Positions 33,442 through 46,100 of a DNA stretch of 64,000 bases are shown here, one piece after another. Every line of letters begins with the position of its first letter. Position 1 is the first letter of the stretch. Origin of the DNA: Gari tellinella (taxonomy: Eukaryota > Mollusca > Bivalvia > Cardiida > Psammobiidae); NCBI GenBank assembly GCA_922989275.2, contig OV277864.1, forward strand, positions 4,650,001-4,714,000. Reading direction: 5' to 3'. The notes under the pieces are model-generated. The model worked only from the letters and a program-made list of their open reading frames with translations, was not told the DNA's origin and ran no database searches. A program made the translations under genes and the position numbers.

Positions 33442-34136
33442 AGCAGATTGAATGAAACCTACTGATAGTATATAATGTTTAATCTTTGGTACGTATCTAT
33501 GACTGTATAAAGTGGAATATTTGTAAACAGTGGAGGAATGAATTTAAGGAGTAACAATTGTTTTGAAAGGATGGTGGGTTAAATCATTATTGACAGATGA
33601 CAGACGTAGTTTGGCTAAATATGTAACATGTATGTCTAATATAAGCGTTTAGTTTTTCTGAGGTGATTTTACGTCAGATCTGCAACCAATTATAAACGTG
33701 TCTTCACTTTTAAATAGATTAGATGTTTGAGGTGTTTCACAGCCGATACATTTCAAACCAACTCAACACTGTTATACAGATTTTCATGTGATTACTATGC
33801 CTACATGTAAGTGTTTGTAAAACTGAGTGAATAGGTTTTCCTAATAATGAGTCTAAGTGTGTTATTCAAAACATTGATAAAGGATATCAATATTTGATTT
33901 GATAACTTATTGTATTTCTAGTGCCGCTATACGAGCCGTTATATATACTAAACGGTTATAATATATAAATCGTATAAAGGATGAACATTACTTACAAAGT
34001 AGACACGCTCTATATTAAAACGTTTTAAGTGGCATATTACCCTTTACTAAATATATACGCCTTAGTTAACTATTTTCCTGAAAGAAATATAGTTCCTTTT
34101 CATACAGTAAAGAATGTGCAACATAAGAAATATAAC
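33442..34136. other. Spacer, nothing recognised
   Basis: AT-rich, no repeat ends or frames. Confidence 0.4.
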
Positions 34137-34140
34137 TTAA

Positions 34141-34359
34141 TCCACTTACGTCCAGTGGATTCTTCCATGTTTTATATTGGATTAGTCAATTTTTTATCAA
34201 AGGGATGGCTGGTCAAAATTTTCATTTCATTTTATTTTATTTTTAAATTCCTATCAGCAAACAGTGTAGACTCTGTTCAGGCGCCGCATAATGCGGCGTC
34301 TGATCAGAGTCTACACTGTTTGCCGATGTCCCATATATGGGATCGTGGACACAAATAGG
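34141..34359 (+). mobile_element. Family C MITE, copy 1
   Basis: TTAA at 34137-34140; ends TCCACTTACGTCCAG and GTGGACACAAATAGG with TTAT after it. Hairpin 34258-34322 has the GTGTAGACTC variant with apex GCATAATGC. The 109-codon frame covering it has no motif and is a by-product. Module 2 remnant follows at 34365-34440. Confidence 0.75.
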
Positions 34360-34440
34360 TTATCAGATGGTAGCTCAAAACAGACAGAAAATAAAGCGAA
34401 TGCGCCTTAATACGCATTTTTGTTTATTTTCAACCTATTT

Positions 34441-34942
34441 AATAATTTAATTAACAATAAATAATAAAGACTTTATTTAACGAGAGAACCCATTTGGTAA
34501 AGACCAATCTTCCATGAGGCCCTCCACAAAAGCAACCATTTGTCTACAAAACGAAGAAACATGCTTATAGGGTAACGGTTTAAAGATAAAACATTCGGCA
34601 ACATAAACTCATTAATCATTAGGTCTAAAGATATAAAATGCAGTGTTACGCCCTGACTGCATGGGTTTTAATTTCCCTAAAGATTGTGCATTGCCTTTTT
34701 ATTATTCTGATCGATTGTGCAAGCTTTTTCTGTTCTTTTTCTAATCTAAGTTTTTAGTGAATTAATTCGCTAGTGTGTGTGTTACTATCAAAAGAGTTCA
34801 TTAACTCAATAAAGGTTCGAGGTAATCTGACTGAAATGAATGCTTCTTTTACAGGCGCTGTGATTTATAGGTCATTCCCTACAACAAAGCAACAATAATG
34901 TGTAAACCGGTGAGAAGTGTTAAACGAAACACAAACAAAGTA
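34441..34942. other. Spacer, nothing recognised
   Basis: AT-rich, no repeat ends or frames. Confidence 0.35.
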
Positions 34943-35283
34943 CAGCGCCCCTCCCTACAACGACTCCCTCCTTACAACGACCATTGCCGCTGTTCCCTAA
35001 ACGAGACATGTATGTCCAACTCTTTCACTGCTGCAATATCGTCTGCCTTAAATTGTCGTCTGCTGCTTTTCTCAAAGTTACATTTTCGATATTTTGACAG
35101 AAAATACCTAAAGACGAGTGACAAACAGCTTGCATCCAGATCAGACGCCGCGTTATGCGGCGTCTGATCAGGATTCAAGCTGTTTGTAAATGTTAGCCAA
35201 TTTTCCTCCCTATAACGACTCCCTCCGAACAACGCACATACCTTTTGTCTCCCATTGGGTGTCGTTGTAAAAAGGGAGCGCTG
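34943..35283 (+). mobile_element. Family E MITE with family-B-like interior, copy 1
   Basis: Ends CAGCGCCCCTCCCTACAACG and TTGTAAAAAGGGAGCGCTG; TA on the left, CA on the right. Interior TTCACTGCTGCAATATCGTC, TTGTCGTCTGCTGC, CAAAGTTACATTTTCG and GACGAGTGACAAACAG run in the order seen in reversed family B. Hairpin 35122-35186 has the CAGCTTGAATCC variant. A clean GTTCGGAG target (reverse complement at 35225-35232) shows the empty site for the 5011 insertion. Confidence 0.75.
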
Positions 35284-35344
35284 CAATTCTATAAAAGAAA
35301 TGGCAAGTTCTTGAAATTATCAACAAGTATTCGAATCTGAATGA

Positions 35345-35662
35345 ATCAGTTTTGAGCCTGATCAGACGCCGTTCGTACAGTGGAGAATCTGTTATTCTTT
35401 CCCAATAAACGCGTTTACGCTAAAACTATCATTTGCAGTGCAAACAGTTTGGAACCAGATCAGACGCCGGGTAACCCGGTGTCTGATCAGGCTCCAAACT
35501 GTTTGCCACCAAGATAAACATGAAATATCAGAATTGTCTAAAAATTGTTCTTTTCTACGTTTTAGCGCTTTGCGTTTGCGTACGTTTGCGTTTAAACGGG
35601 AAAGAATAACAGATTCTCCACTGTATCACTTGGCATTCAATCAGACTCCAAATTGTTAGCAA
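35345..35662. mobile_element. Module 1 hairpin split at its apex by family A
   Basis: CAGTTTTGAGCCTGATCAGA at 35347 and ATCAGACTCCAAATTGTTAG at 35640 are the two arms of one diverged hairpin. The A copy at 35378 lies between them at a TA. Confidence 0.65.
35378..35623 (-). mobile_element. Family A MITE inside a hairpin apex
   Basis: TA-flanked ends; GTTTGGAACCAGATCAG and GGTGTCTGATCAGG arms. Confidence 0.85.
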
Positions 35663-37799
35663 TATACTTTATTGTAAAACATGAAGTGCACACTCATTTA
35701 TCGGTAAGACATTTTGTTGACGGATTTTATTCAAATTATGTAACGAAATTGTATACTGCAGCGTTGCATTTCACTTATAATTGAGAATGTGTTATCCTAC
35801 ACCAAAAACGAAAGGAAATACCAACCCCAAAACAAAATATATATATAAAAATTCACCCGTGCTCACATAATGATTTCTTATGCAAATAGTTTCGAGCCTA
35901 ATTAGACGCCAAGTACCTTAGCGCCTAATCACCCGTTACTTTCGTAGTCTTATTCCAAATATGTAACTTCATGTTCATGTACTAAAAGCAGTTTGTAAAT
36001 AAAGCTGAATTAGTTTTAAGGAACTTTCGGCTTTACTTCATAATCTGTTTAAGCTCCTTTCTTTAGGGGTTGAAATGCTTTTATATTTCGGTTATAGGAC
36101 TTGATAGCTAGGTACAGCTTTTCCTAGCATATGATAGATTGAATGATTGATTGGGTTGGTTTTTACGGCGCCGCGACACATAAAAGGGTAAAATGGCGCC
36201 ATTCTTACCACATGAATGCTTGTATTGGGTAAAATAGTTAAGTACTGTAGTTATGACACTGTAATACGCCTACATTTTGTCTTCTACGAAACTTGAGACT
36301 GGTAGAATGTTTCCTAAAGTGTACTCCTGAAGATAACACGTTTCACCATAATGATATAATTCGAAACACTATAAAACCAGACGAACTGTTAGTATGCACG
36401 TACAATTGGGTTGTATGCATTTACACTTGTCACAATACCTACACGTCAATATTTAGTATACCATAAAGACGAACTAAATGAATAAGTAAATGTAGTTTCA
36501 GCAAATATAATGGTTTAAATTACATTGGGCGAACGTTATTATTTCCCGCTTAAACGAATATAAATGCAATGCAATACACTGGAGAAAGTATATCGATATA
36601 AGCATTTTTGAGGCAATGTTTATGAGTTACTTTAATCAGACGCCGGTTCGGCTGATCTCTATTCTTGCCCCAAACTGCTTGTAATGAGCATACATTTCAA
36701 AATAAACACACTTATTAAAAAATAATAACATCTTCCTCACCATCACCAGTGTTTACACTGCATTTTAGCAAATAACAACAATATGTTGTTCCCGATTCAG
36801 TGACATTCGTTTGATTTATATTCTGTTAGAAGCGGAGAACGTTATGAAGATTAAACATAAATGAATCGCGTTGCTACATAGCCACAATGGTACCTTTGTT
36901 GCAATATTGAGTGCAGTACACTCCTAACAACCAAATCTTACTGTGTTCTGTACAATGTCACCCTATCCTATCGTACACCGGAACTAGCTGTTCGTGTGCA
37001 ACAGTTTAGTCAACGAGGTGTTCGGGTGAATGTGTTTCAAATATCATTGAAAGTAAAGTTCCAACTACAATCTGATGTCTTAGAGTAAACATGAACACTA
37101 GCGACACATTGAACCGTTAAGCTGAAAGAATAATATTTTTTTCACTGAAGCAAACATTTGGTAACTCGACGACTGATATGGGTTTATATGTTTGACGTCA
37201 CTACAAACTTTATTAGGAGACAGGTAGCAACTTATCGTTTCTTACCAATACTCAACAATATTTTTGCAAATTTATATGCTCTCAAAAAGGATACCTATGA
37301 CGGCGGAAAAGTGGAAAATGACGACGATTTGAAAATGTTGAAGATTCATTTGTATCTTAGTGGCAAACAATTTGCTGATTGATCAGACAACGAGTTACCA
37401 ATACGTGCTGCAGTTGACACCATTGTTTAAGAACAAACGCGTTTATTGGAAAAGAATGATTTCATCGTCTCATCGTTGATACAAATCCAATATACTACAT
37501 GTAGTCAGATGACACTATTCAATTTTATTATATGCTTTCGAGTGATATCGAGCGTTTCCGCGTGTATTTGCAGAGTAAAATACAAGAGTCTGTATCAGCC
37601 ACCTTGTATCAGCCACTTTGTATTTTACTCTGACCTCGCTTTCGATTTGACGTGACGTCATTTACGTACATGTACGAGTGCCGCGTTATTCTTTGTGACA
37701 TACACAACATCTTGTTCTGCTTCAAATAACTAATACATTTTGGATATAAAATGATTTAAACAACTATTTAGTTGTTTCTGGTGTGCATTCAAGGCATAT
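35663..37799. repeat. Spacer with remnants only
   Basis: 35788-35945: possible old A piece (TTTCGAGCCTAATTAGACGC / GCGCCTAATCACCC). 35975-36060: module 2 (AAAGCTGAATTAG ... TTTCGGCTTTACTTC). 36160-36190: GGTTTTTACGGCGCCGCGAC, as at 22180. 36530-36740: old A piece. 37645-37670 carries TGACGTCA. No gene found. Confidence 0.4.
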
Positions 37800-37983
37800 A
37801 ATAAACACATCACCAGTTGGCAGTGCGCAACAGAGTGTTGCATTTAGCTCTCGACGTTTTTGGCGGAAACAACCGATCAGACTCGCGCCAAGGCGCTCGT
37901 CAGATCGGCTATTTCCGCCAAAAACGTCTCGAGCTAAATACATCACTCTGTATCGCACTGTCAACTGGTAATGTTTATAGAGA
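37800..37983. repeat. Long foldback, arms of about 85-90 bp
   Basis: TCGACGTTTTTGGCGGAAAC at 37851 mirrors TTTCCGCCAAAAACGTCTCG at 37912; pairing extends from CATCACCAGTTGGCAGTGCG to CGCACTGTCAACTGGTAATG, with the centre AA at 37890-37891. Arms are roughly 85% alike. It is unrelated to modules 1 and 2 and occurs once. Frames of 62-75 codons on both strands mirror each other because of the palindrome. Confidence 0.8.
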
Positions 37984-38145
37984 TAATACATGTATTGATC
38001 AGCCTATGACGTTAAACAAAACGACAACGAAATTTCCTTAAATCTTGAAAATGACATGTTCCTGCAATTGATGGAGGCTTAAAATTAGATTTGTTTACTC
38101 AATTATTGTATAACATAATCCCATTTACAGACTATTGCGTTGTTA

Positions 38146-38392
38146 CAGTAGAGAAAACGTTACTCATTCCCGTTTTAACGTAAACGAAACGCAAACGCAT
38201 TGTAATAAAATGAAGAAAATGACAATATTTCGATAATTCTAAATGTTGACTTTATCCTTGACGGCAAACAGTTTGGAGCCGGATCAGACGTCGGGTTACT
38301 CGTCGTCTGATCTGGCTCCAAACTGTTTGGAAAGGAAATATTAGTTTGATCGTAAACGCGTTTATTGGGAAAGAATAAAATGTTCTCAACTG
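38146..38392 (+). mobile_element. Family A MITE, diverged
   Basis: TA|CAGTAGAGAAAACGTTACTC to ATGTTCTCAACTG|TA; hairpin apex TCGGGTTACTCGTCG. Confidence 0.8.
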
Positions 38393-38404
38393 TAGAACAT
38401 TGTA

Positions 38405-38615
38405 CAGTGGAGAATCTGTTATTCTTTCCCGTTTAAACGCAAACGTACGCAAACGCAAAGCGCTAAAACGTAGAAAAGAACAACTTTTGGACAATTCTGA
38501 TATTTCATGTTTATCTTGGTGGCAAACAATTTGGAGCCTGATCAGACGCCGGCACTGCAAATAATAGTTTTAGCGTAAACGCGTTTATTGGGAAAGAATA
38601 ACACATTCTCCACTG
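38405..38615 (+). mobile_element. Family A MITE lacking the second hairpin arm
   Basis: TA-flanked, ends intact. The sequence goes from GATCAGACGCCGG straight to CACTGCAAATAATAG: apex and whole right arm are deleted. It starts 12 bp after the previous A copy. Confidence 0.85.
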
Positions 38616-38617
38616 TA

Positions 38618-40278
38618 ATCTGCTGTGAGAAGACTCGATGTTGTGTCAAACAGTTAGTTACTTCGTGTTTAATTGACAATTATCAAAACTGTTGTAACTT
38701 ACAAGTGTGTAGTGAGTGCAGTGAAGATATTAATTATTGATCCCCATATAAGCATTACAGGATATTATGTTAAATAATTTTATTAAATCTTAACACTGTT
38801 AACCATCTTAATCATTTAGTAGGCGTGGGACTTTTCATTTGTATGATTTATTGCACATGATTAGCGAAATAATAACTGCCGTTTATCAGTGTCAATGTGG
38901 GTTTCAACAGAAGCTTCCCTGTGGCTTTTTGTTTTATGAATTATGCTGTAATGTATTATTAATATTTTAATGCACATAGCTCTGCTGCAAATATTGAAAA
39001 GTGAAACATACTACGTCTAATGTTTGTATTAATGGTTTATTTATCTGCACGTTATGCTATGTTATAGTATTTCATTTTATATAGCTGTATTCGTCTCGAG
39101 TTGAAAGAGTGAAATCGGAGTACATCAAATACATTGCACAAGTTTAACAAACTGTTTCTACAAAGTCTAACCAACGTTAAAGGAACACGTGTTGGTTCGA
39201 TTCTTGCTTTAGTTGTCATTGATTTGTTGCGTCACAAATACCTTAGGGCACATTGATCATTACTTATTAAACATTTGGTTAAGTAATTCCTGGATATAAG
39301 GACTTTACAATATAATGTATATAATTATTTCGTTACAAAATCCTTAATTGCTAAATTCTGATCAGACGCCCTGTTTTATGTTGCCTATAACGGGAAAAGG
39401 GTTAAAGCGGAAAGGTGTTTAAATGAGCGTCATTGTATATTTTTCCCCTTGTCAACTTTAAGGATGCTTCCGGAGTGACAAATATGTTATACGTGATACA
39501 AACAAATTACATGCTAGGTTACTCAGCACCTCATCTGAATTTAAACTGTTCGAAATTTTGATGCTAGTTTTTGAAGGCAACTGGAGATAAATCAATTTTC
39601 AGATTTTCTGCAGGCGGCCAGCTTGAACATAGCTGCAACTCTAGCTTCATAGCGTGCTTAATGTTAAGGTGTCATGTTTTTGAATACCATCATTAAATTG
39701 CCGTAATGACAGAGCGTTTCTTCTTTCTTTTAGATTCGCATGGTGGTATTATTTGCATTAATCTGTCAAAACAGATACAATTGGATCTGTGTTTCATTGA
39801 ATCAATTTTTAGTATCAGCAATTGCAACAATACTTGTATTATGCAATATGTTTTACATTAACTCATGAGCATGTAGTTTATAGTTGAACAGGACATAATA
39901 ATGATATACACCTACACGATATCTAATCACAATGTCACGGTGCGGATATACCACCATATGTGGTTGAAGTCGAATTCGCGCAAGATCCAGATCAAAGGCT
40001 GAGATAACCGGAGTCAAGTTAAGAAGCTAAAATGATTGACATTCATTCTTATACTTCCCCTTCCGCGTCTGCTTAATATTGTGGTCTGCTATTTTTTCTC
40101 AAAGTTACATATACGAGGGGCATTTCAAGTAGTGGCAACTGATGAATAATTTCAATATAATAAGTGCAAAATCCATGTGTATATATCATTTTAAAGAACA
40201 ATTATTTGCCGACACGATAGTATAATAAACTCTTCAAGTGTGATCGTAAACATATAACCTTGTTCTAGATTCGCTAAA
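38618..40278. other. AT-rich stretch, nothing clear
   Basis: Faint B-like traces (38640-38740; 39355-39410 CTGATCAGACGCCCTG). No gene or intact repeat. Confidence 0.4.
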
Positions 40279-40282
40279 TTAA

Positions 40283-40550
40283 CCCTTTCACTCTCAGAAC
40301 CGCTTCAAAACGCATATGCAAACGCGGCGTCTGATCTAGACCGAAACTGCTTGACACTCTTATCGATATTTATTAAGTTATACAACATAAAACCTAATTT
40401 TAAAACGTGTTTGTGGCAATAAAAGCTCATGAACTTATGTTGATTGTTGACCATATGCGACGTTAAATAAAGCTTACCTTTACCTCCTAAGCAGACGACA
40501 AAAAACGGTAAAGAGTAAAACTCTCTCGAACAAAATGATTATGAAAAAGG
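40283..40550 (+). mobile_element. Family B MITE, first hairpin arm deleted
   Basis: TTAA at 40279-40282, CCCTTTCACTCTCAG, then GCAAACGCGGCGTCTGATC: most of the left arm and apex are gone. CACTCTTATCGATATTTATT and AAAATGATTATGAAAAAGG follow, as in other B copies. Confidence 0.65.
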
Positions 40551-40696
40551 TTCACGCCAACGGAACAGTAGGGCGTGCCAGTTTATAACGTACACGTATT
40601 GCTGTGGTTACTTAATTTCAGTTTGTAATGTGCAGTTATCAAAGTTTAGAAAATGGTTGTCATCAATTTAATATGCTTACAATGGAGAAAACGTTA

Positions 40697-41054
40697 CAGT
40701 GTTCCCTCCCAACAACGACTCCCTCCTTACAACGACCCTTGCCACAGTTCCCGAAACAGGACTATTGTCTAACGCTTTTACTACTGCAATATTGTCTGTA
40801 ATTTGTCGTCTGCTGTTGTTTTTCAAAGTTACATATAAGTGGCGATTTTTATAGAATACAATATACATATAATGACGAGTGACAAACAGCTTGAATCCAG
40901 ATCAGACGCCGCGTTACGCGTCGTCTGATGTGGATTTAAGCTGTTTGCAAATGTAAGCCACTCCTTAATTTCCCCTCTCTTTAACGACTCCCTCCGAACA
41001 ACACACACAATCTGTGTCTCCCGTTGGGCGTCGTTGTAGAGAGATATAGCACTG
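40697..41054 (+). mobile_element. Family E MITE, copy 2, TA on both sides (358 bp)
   Basis: TA at 40695-40696 and 41055-41056. Ends CAGTGTTCCCTCCCAACAAC and GTTGTAGAGAGATATAGCACTG. Hairpin 40883-40947 (CAGCTTGAATCCAGATCAG, GCGTTACGC). B-like interior as in 34943. Contains the empty GTTCGGAG site. Confidence 0.8.
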
Positions 41055-41210
41055 TACATGCATCCTGCTTACACCATACTTCCCGTCATATGTTCTGTCA
41101 GTTATACGTTCATATATACAACAACGTCGTCTATTTTGCACTAAGAAGCTTCATTCCTACAAGTTCGGAACACTGAAAAGTCAAAATATGACTGTATATA
41201 ACCTAGATTT

Positions 41211-41541
41211 ACTTACGGAACTTAGACTTGTATGACTTCACTGCATTACCAGTTTAATGGTTCTAAATGTATGCCTTAAAGGAAATTACTGCTTCTTCAA
41301 ACAACCTTTCAAAGCACGGTGGAGAAGAAGATTTCCTTTCCAAATAGTATAAACGTTAACAGATATTTCCTTTAAAAGCTTGGAGTAAGGTCAGACCTTT
41401 GGCAACCCGGCATCTGATCAGGCTCCAAACTGTTTGCCACTCAGATGAAAAATAAAATATTCGCTTTCAAATAGTTTATTCCATTGCGTTTCTTTTGTTT
41501 AACCTTCGTTCAAAAGGAAAATAAAAAAGAGTTCTCCACTG
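41211..41541 (-). mobile_element. Diverged family A copy plus upstream flank shared with 46519
   Basis: TTTACTTAC, then ATGACTTCACTGCATTA and GTTCTAAATGTATGCC match 46520-46600, so flank and MITE were duplicated together. A part from CGGTGGAGAAGAAG (about 41317) to AGAGTTCTCCACTG|TA (41541). Confidence 0.65.
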
Positions 41542-41769
41542 TAAAAATAGTATCAGTTATTCATGAATACATGGCGTCTAGATTACCATTGTATTTACAT
41601 CTTCAACACTGAGCAGCCGTCGTCGTACAATGATATCTGTTAAAATGCTGATATGTGCTGCATTGTGTTTGTATTACAAGAATCAGGATCGAATAAATAA
41701 ACAATTGGGTCCAGATCAGGGCCAAAGTTAAGCTATGCAGTATCTGCCATCGAAACAAAAACATTAAAA

Positions 41770-41774
<5 letters not shown>

Positions 41775-41798
<24 letters not shown>
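41775..41798 (+). repeat. Poly(A) tract, 24 bp
   Basis: Uninterrupted A run. It could be the tail of a small retroposed sequence on the plus strand, but no source could be named. Confidence 0.6.
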
Positions 41799-41800
<2 letters not shown>

Positions 41801-41813
41801 TGTTGAAAGGGTT

Positions 41814-42005
41814 GCAGTAGAAAACACATATATCTTTCCCAGTAAGCGCCTTTGGGCTAAAACAATTAATCAATATCAAACAGCTTGGTGCCAGAATAGA
41901 CGACAGATAACTCGGCGCCTGACCATGGTTCAAAACTGTTTGACAATCTGATAAAGAATCAAAACATTATCCAATTTTATTAAACACAACGTCTTCTAGA
42001 CGTGT
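41814..42005 (-). mobile_element. Family A remnant
   Basis: CAGTAGAAAACACATATATC, TTTCCCAGTAAGCGCCTTTG, AACAGCTTGGTGCCAGAATA, CGGCGCCTGACC and AACGTCTTCTAGACG; order as in A, strongly diverged. Confidence 0.55.
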
Positions 42006-42470
42006 ACATGTATGTATGGTAATTGACTGCATAACATGCTTAATCCTTTCCCACGCGCATATTAAATTTATATCTCAACTGAAGAAAATTGTTAAACCTA
42101 TACAATTATGAATATGTATCATGAGACATGTTTTCTATATTTTAGCATATGGTTGCTTTAATGCACATTCTGCTTTACTTTTAACCTGCTTGATGTAGTC
42201 ACCTGTTCTCAAAACTAAATACAGGCTATGGGGTAAAGCATTAATACATGTATCACGATACAAAAAGAGTTATTAAAAATGAGTTAAAGAAGTATCATTG
42301 TGTTACATTTTGTAATTTTGTAGTAATCAAAGGCATTGTTTGCTTATTTACACTATAATTCTCGTCATCACTGCTGTCAACTTTTCGCTGGTATTCCCGA
42401 AACCATTCGTATGTAGTGCACCCGGAATTCGTACTAGGAATCAACTCTGCAATGTAAAATTACGATAGCA
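42006..42470. repeat. Spacer with module 2 remnant
   Basis: 42155-42240: TTTAATGCACATTCTGC, TTACTTTTAACCTGCTTG and AGTCACCTGTTCTC. Nothing else assigned. Confidence 0.35.
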
Positions 42471-42586
42471 TATTAGTAGTATCTTTATTTCCATCATATT
42501 TGATGAGCAAATACAAATAATGAACAATATAGAAACAAAGATAAATAAATCTAGAAAGGAACTTGATAAAGAAAATAAGGAATTAA

Positions 42587-42806
42587 CCCATTCACGCCCA
42601 GTAGATTGTTCCAAGCTTATATATTGTATTAGTCCATTTTTATGTAAGGGTTGTATGGTCTAAAGTTTCATCTTCATTTTGTTTTATATTGAAATTCCTA
42701 TCAGCAAACAGTATAGACTCAGATCATACGCCGCATAATGCGGCGTCTAATCAGAGTCTACACTGTTTGCCTACGTCTAATATATGGGATCGTGGGCACA
42801 AATGGG
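42587..42806 (+). mobile_element. Family C MITE, complete (220 bp), in the LINE 3' region
   Basis: TTAA at 42583-42586 and 42807-42810; ends CCCATTCACGCCCAG and GTGGGCACAAATGGG. The hairpin (42705-42769) is CAAACAGTATAGACTCAGAT against TCTAATCAGAGTCTACACTG, apex GCATAATGC. TTAA|CCC...GGG|TTAA is the piggyBac pattern. Confidence 0.85.
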
Positions 42807-43103
42807 TTAAGCAAACATTGAAAAGAGGAAAAATGATGATAATACAAAAGACACACATGTCAGCTAATCCTGTATTAAGCGACCATTAAACAGAAGATGC
42901 GCGGTCTAAAACAGAATACAGTTGACCGCCGAGTGCTGGACATTAAAGATGCATAGAGTTCCAACTGGGACTCCCTACATCAGTTCTATCCCTCACCAAG
43001 CAGCCAGCGGCCACCAGAGATGTCCAAGGTACATCCAATAGTGGTCAATAATAACAGATTAGCTGAATACAACACTATAATATACAACACAGAAATGCTA
43101 CTT

Positions 43104-46100
43104 TTATATCATGTTAAACATGACAGCTATGTATCTGCTTGTCTTTTTGTAGAAATACAAAATGTGTTGGTCACTCGCCATAAGTGTACGGAAACCCGTC
43201 AACAATGCTATTACCCTGAGCCTGGGCTTGAGGTCGAAGAATAATGCCAACCTTTCCCTGCCCCACACAGAAATGATAACATTATATACTTCTATTCTGG
43301 ATACCAGTGTATATTTACATGTACACAGAATATGCTCAACAATAGAATTGGGACACTTATGAGTAAAAGTGTCAGAAAAAAGTTTGCAGAGTATTTGCAA
43401 GTATACATTTGCACATTTATTAAAGATAGGAATATATCTACTAAAGTATAGTAAATCTAATGGGTTTTGGAGAACAGGTTTCACCTGCAGAAAATCATGG
43501 AGTATTAAACTTGAACTAACACGATCAAACCAGTCTTTCTCAGCAAGATAGCTTACTGCTTGGCGGAGAGTTACCTTCCATACACCTTTAGATGGAAAAA
43601 CACCATTTTCTAAAAAACTTGATAGAAAGTTCTGTAACTTGTATTTTTTTAGCAAACGATTAATTTCGCAAGCAAAGCCCGTTTGAATAGTATCACTATC
43701 TTTGTATGATGCAAGCCTGTACATGAATACCCTTTGAGAAATGTGGTTGTTATCTAAGCGACATAGCTGTCCCAAAAAGGTAAGTTTCTTCAAGTCAATG
43801 TCATATTCAATATTCCTACTACCTATAAGGCTCATACAAATGTCCGTTTTTGTGTACACAGGCACACGTTCAATGTATTTTATACAAAATCTGTGTGCTT
43901 GTTCAATTAGCAGCTGCTTACTATGTGTTAAAGAGGGCCACAGTTCACAGCCATATAAGGCTTTTGGAACTACAATAGATTTATATAATATATATCCTGT
44001 CATAGTAGTCAGTCCATTAGGGTGTAACCCAGCATTAACTAGACCTAAGAGAGTGCCGCGAAGCTTCATACAACTTGTTTGTACATTTTCAGAAAAGTTA
44101 AGGTACTTATTTAGATTTATACCTAGGTGGTTGTATTGATCTGATTCACATATTAAGTCCTGACCTAATGACCAAGATCTTGATTGGGATTTGTAAGCAT
44201 GTTTAGTCTCGTTAAAGACTATTACTGAACACTTGCTATGGTTATATTTGAAACGCCACTTCAGTGAATACTGATAACATATGCTTATCATAGCTTGAAG
44301 GCCTGATTTTGAAAATGATAACAATGCCATGTCATCGGCAACGCTTAAGGAACTACAACTGTGACCGGTTATGCAAAACCCATGACCTGATTGTTCTAGT
44401 TCAGTAATTAGATCTTCAATGTACAAGAGATACAGGGAAGGACTGCTTACACCACCTTGTCTTGTTCCTTGCATAATAGAGACTGGTGACGAAAGCATAC
44501 CCTGATGCCTAACAACACTTGTTGAGTTTTTATACATACTCATAAAACAGTTTATCGTGCACCTGTCGAAATTTGTCTGAAAAAGTTTATAGAAAAGGCC
44601 TTCTAGCCATACTCTATCAAAGGCCTGTTTACAGTCAAGAAAGCACACATACAACTTGCTATTGTTTTCCTTAGCAAAGTATATACTTTCTGTAAGAGCA
44701 AAGGATGTCATAATACAGCCCAATCCCTTTCTAAAGCCACCCTGTAAATGATGAGTCACATTAGTAGACTGTTCGAGCCGTTTGACAAGAACTTGTTCAA
44801 ACAGTTTCAATATCGTTGACGAAAGAGTTATCGCCCTGTAACTATTTGGATCCTTTCTATTTTTGGAACCCCCTTTATATACAGTAAAAATGATACCTTC
44901 CTTCATTAAAATTGGAATATGACAATAGCGCAGCATGGCAGAGAAAAGCTTATTTAAGAGTTCCAAAATTATACTACCTCCTAAACGCATATGCTCATAA
45001 GTAATACCATCCTTACCAGGAGCTTTATTGCTTTTCATTTTTTGGAGAATGGACTGTAAGAAGCTAGGTTTTATATTGCAGTTATTGTAAGCCTCGAGTG
45101 GATGTTGTTTGTCAGACAAATATTCGGACACATATTTTGCAAATGAATTATCAAAGCTTTTGTCATAGTCTATACTGTACAAATTACTGAAATAACCATG
45201 CCAGCCTTTAAGAATGGATTCAGTGCTATTGCAAGAATTGCCGTCAAACATAATTTCTGCGCCTACTGCCCTATTTGAATTACTCCTTTTTTGATTGACT
45301 AGATGCCAGAATTTCTCTTGGTCAACTTCTGCCGCTTCATCGATTTCGTCATACAACCTAGAAAAATATGTATCTACAGCTGTCCTGTGGGCATTTTGGA
45401 ATATTCGTTTTGAGTTTTTGTACTGGTCAAAAGTATAACCATGTCTCGGTCTGCCAGCCAAGATCCAAGAGAGTCGACACTGTTTCATATATTTATGATG
45501 AATGGAAAGGGTCTCACACCAGTATGGTTTAAGAAAGGGCTTGAAACGCTTCCTAGGAACATATAATGAAGCGGTGTTTTTCATGGCGCTAACTATGACA
45601 TTGTATAGAGTGTCTATATCAGAGCTGCTCGATATGTCTAAAGACATAGCTGCTTGCAGGCCTGCATCACAATTTAATGCATCGCTATAACATTGCTTCG
45701 CCTCATCAGAAACATTATGCCATTTAGTATGATAGAGAAAATCCGCATTAATAGGAGTCGAGAGGCATGGAATGTTTAGCAAACAGATGAGAGGGCGATG
45801 ATCGGAATAACAGAGAGCATCGTCATCAATAACCTTGCATGATGTTACCCAGTTTAAATCATCCTTTGGGATAAGAATGTGGTCTACCAAGCTCTGGCCA
45901 GTCTTGCAATCATAAGTTGATCGTGGACCAGTACAAATATCTAAGGTAGGGACCGAAACCAGACTCGATGTGTTTAGAAAGCTTTGAAATTTAATATCTC
46001 TACTGTCTAGCGTTTTGGTAAATTTACTGCAATTAACATGGCAGTTCATATCCCCCCTAAAGATAACTAAACCCTTGGTGCTATATTCATCGTATGTATT

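Noticed and set aside
41775..41798. Poly(A) run as the LINE tail
   Set aside because: The LINE is on the minus strand, so its tail would appear as poly(T) on the plus strand; this run has the wrong orientation.
43741..44139. 132-codon plus-strand frame
   Set aside because: Lies wholly antisense to the LINE reverse transcriptase frame and is a shadow of it.
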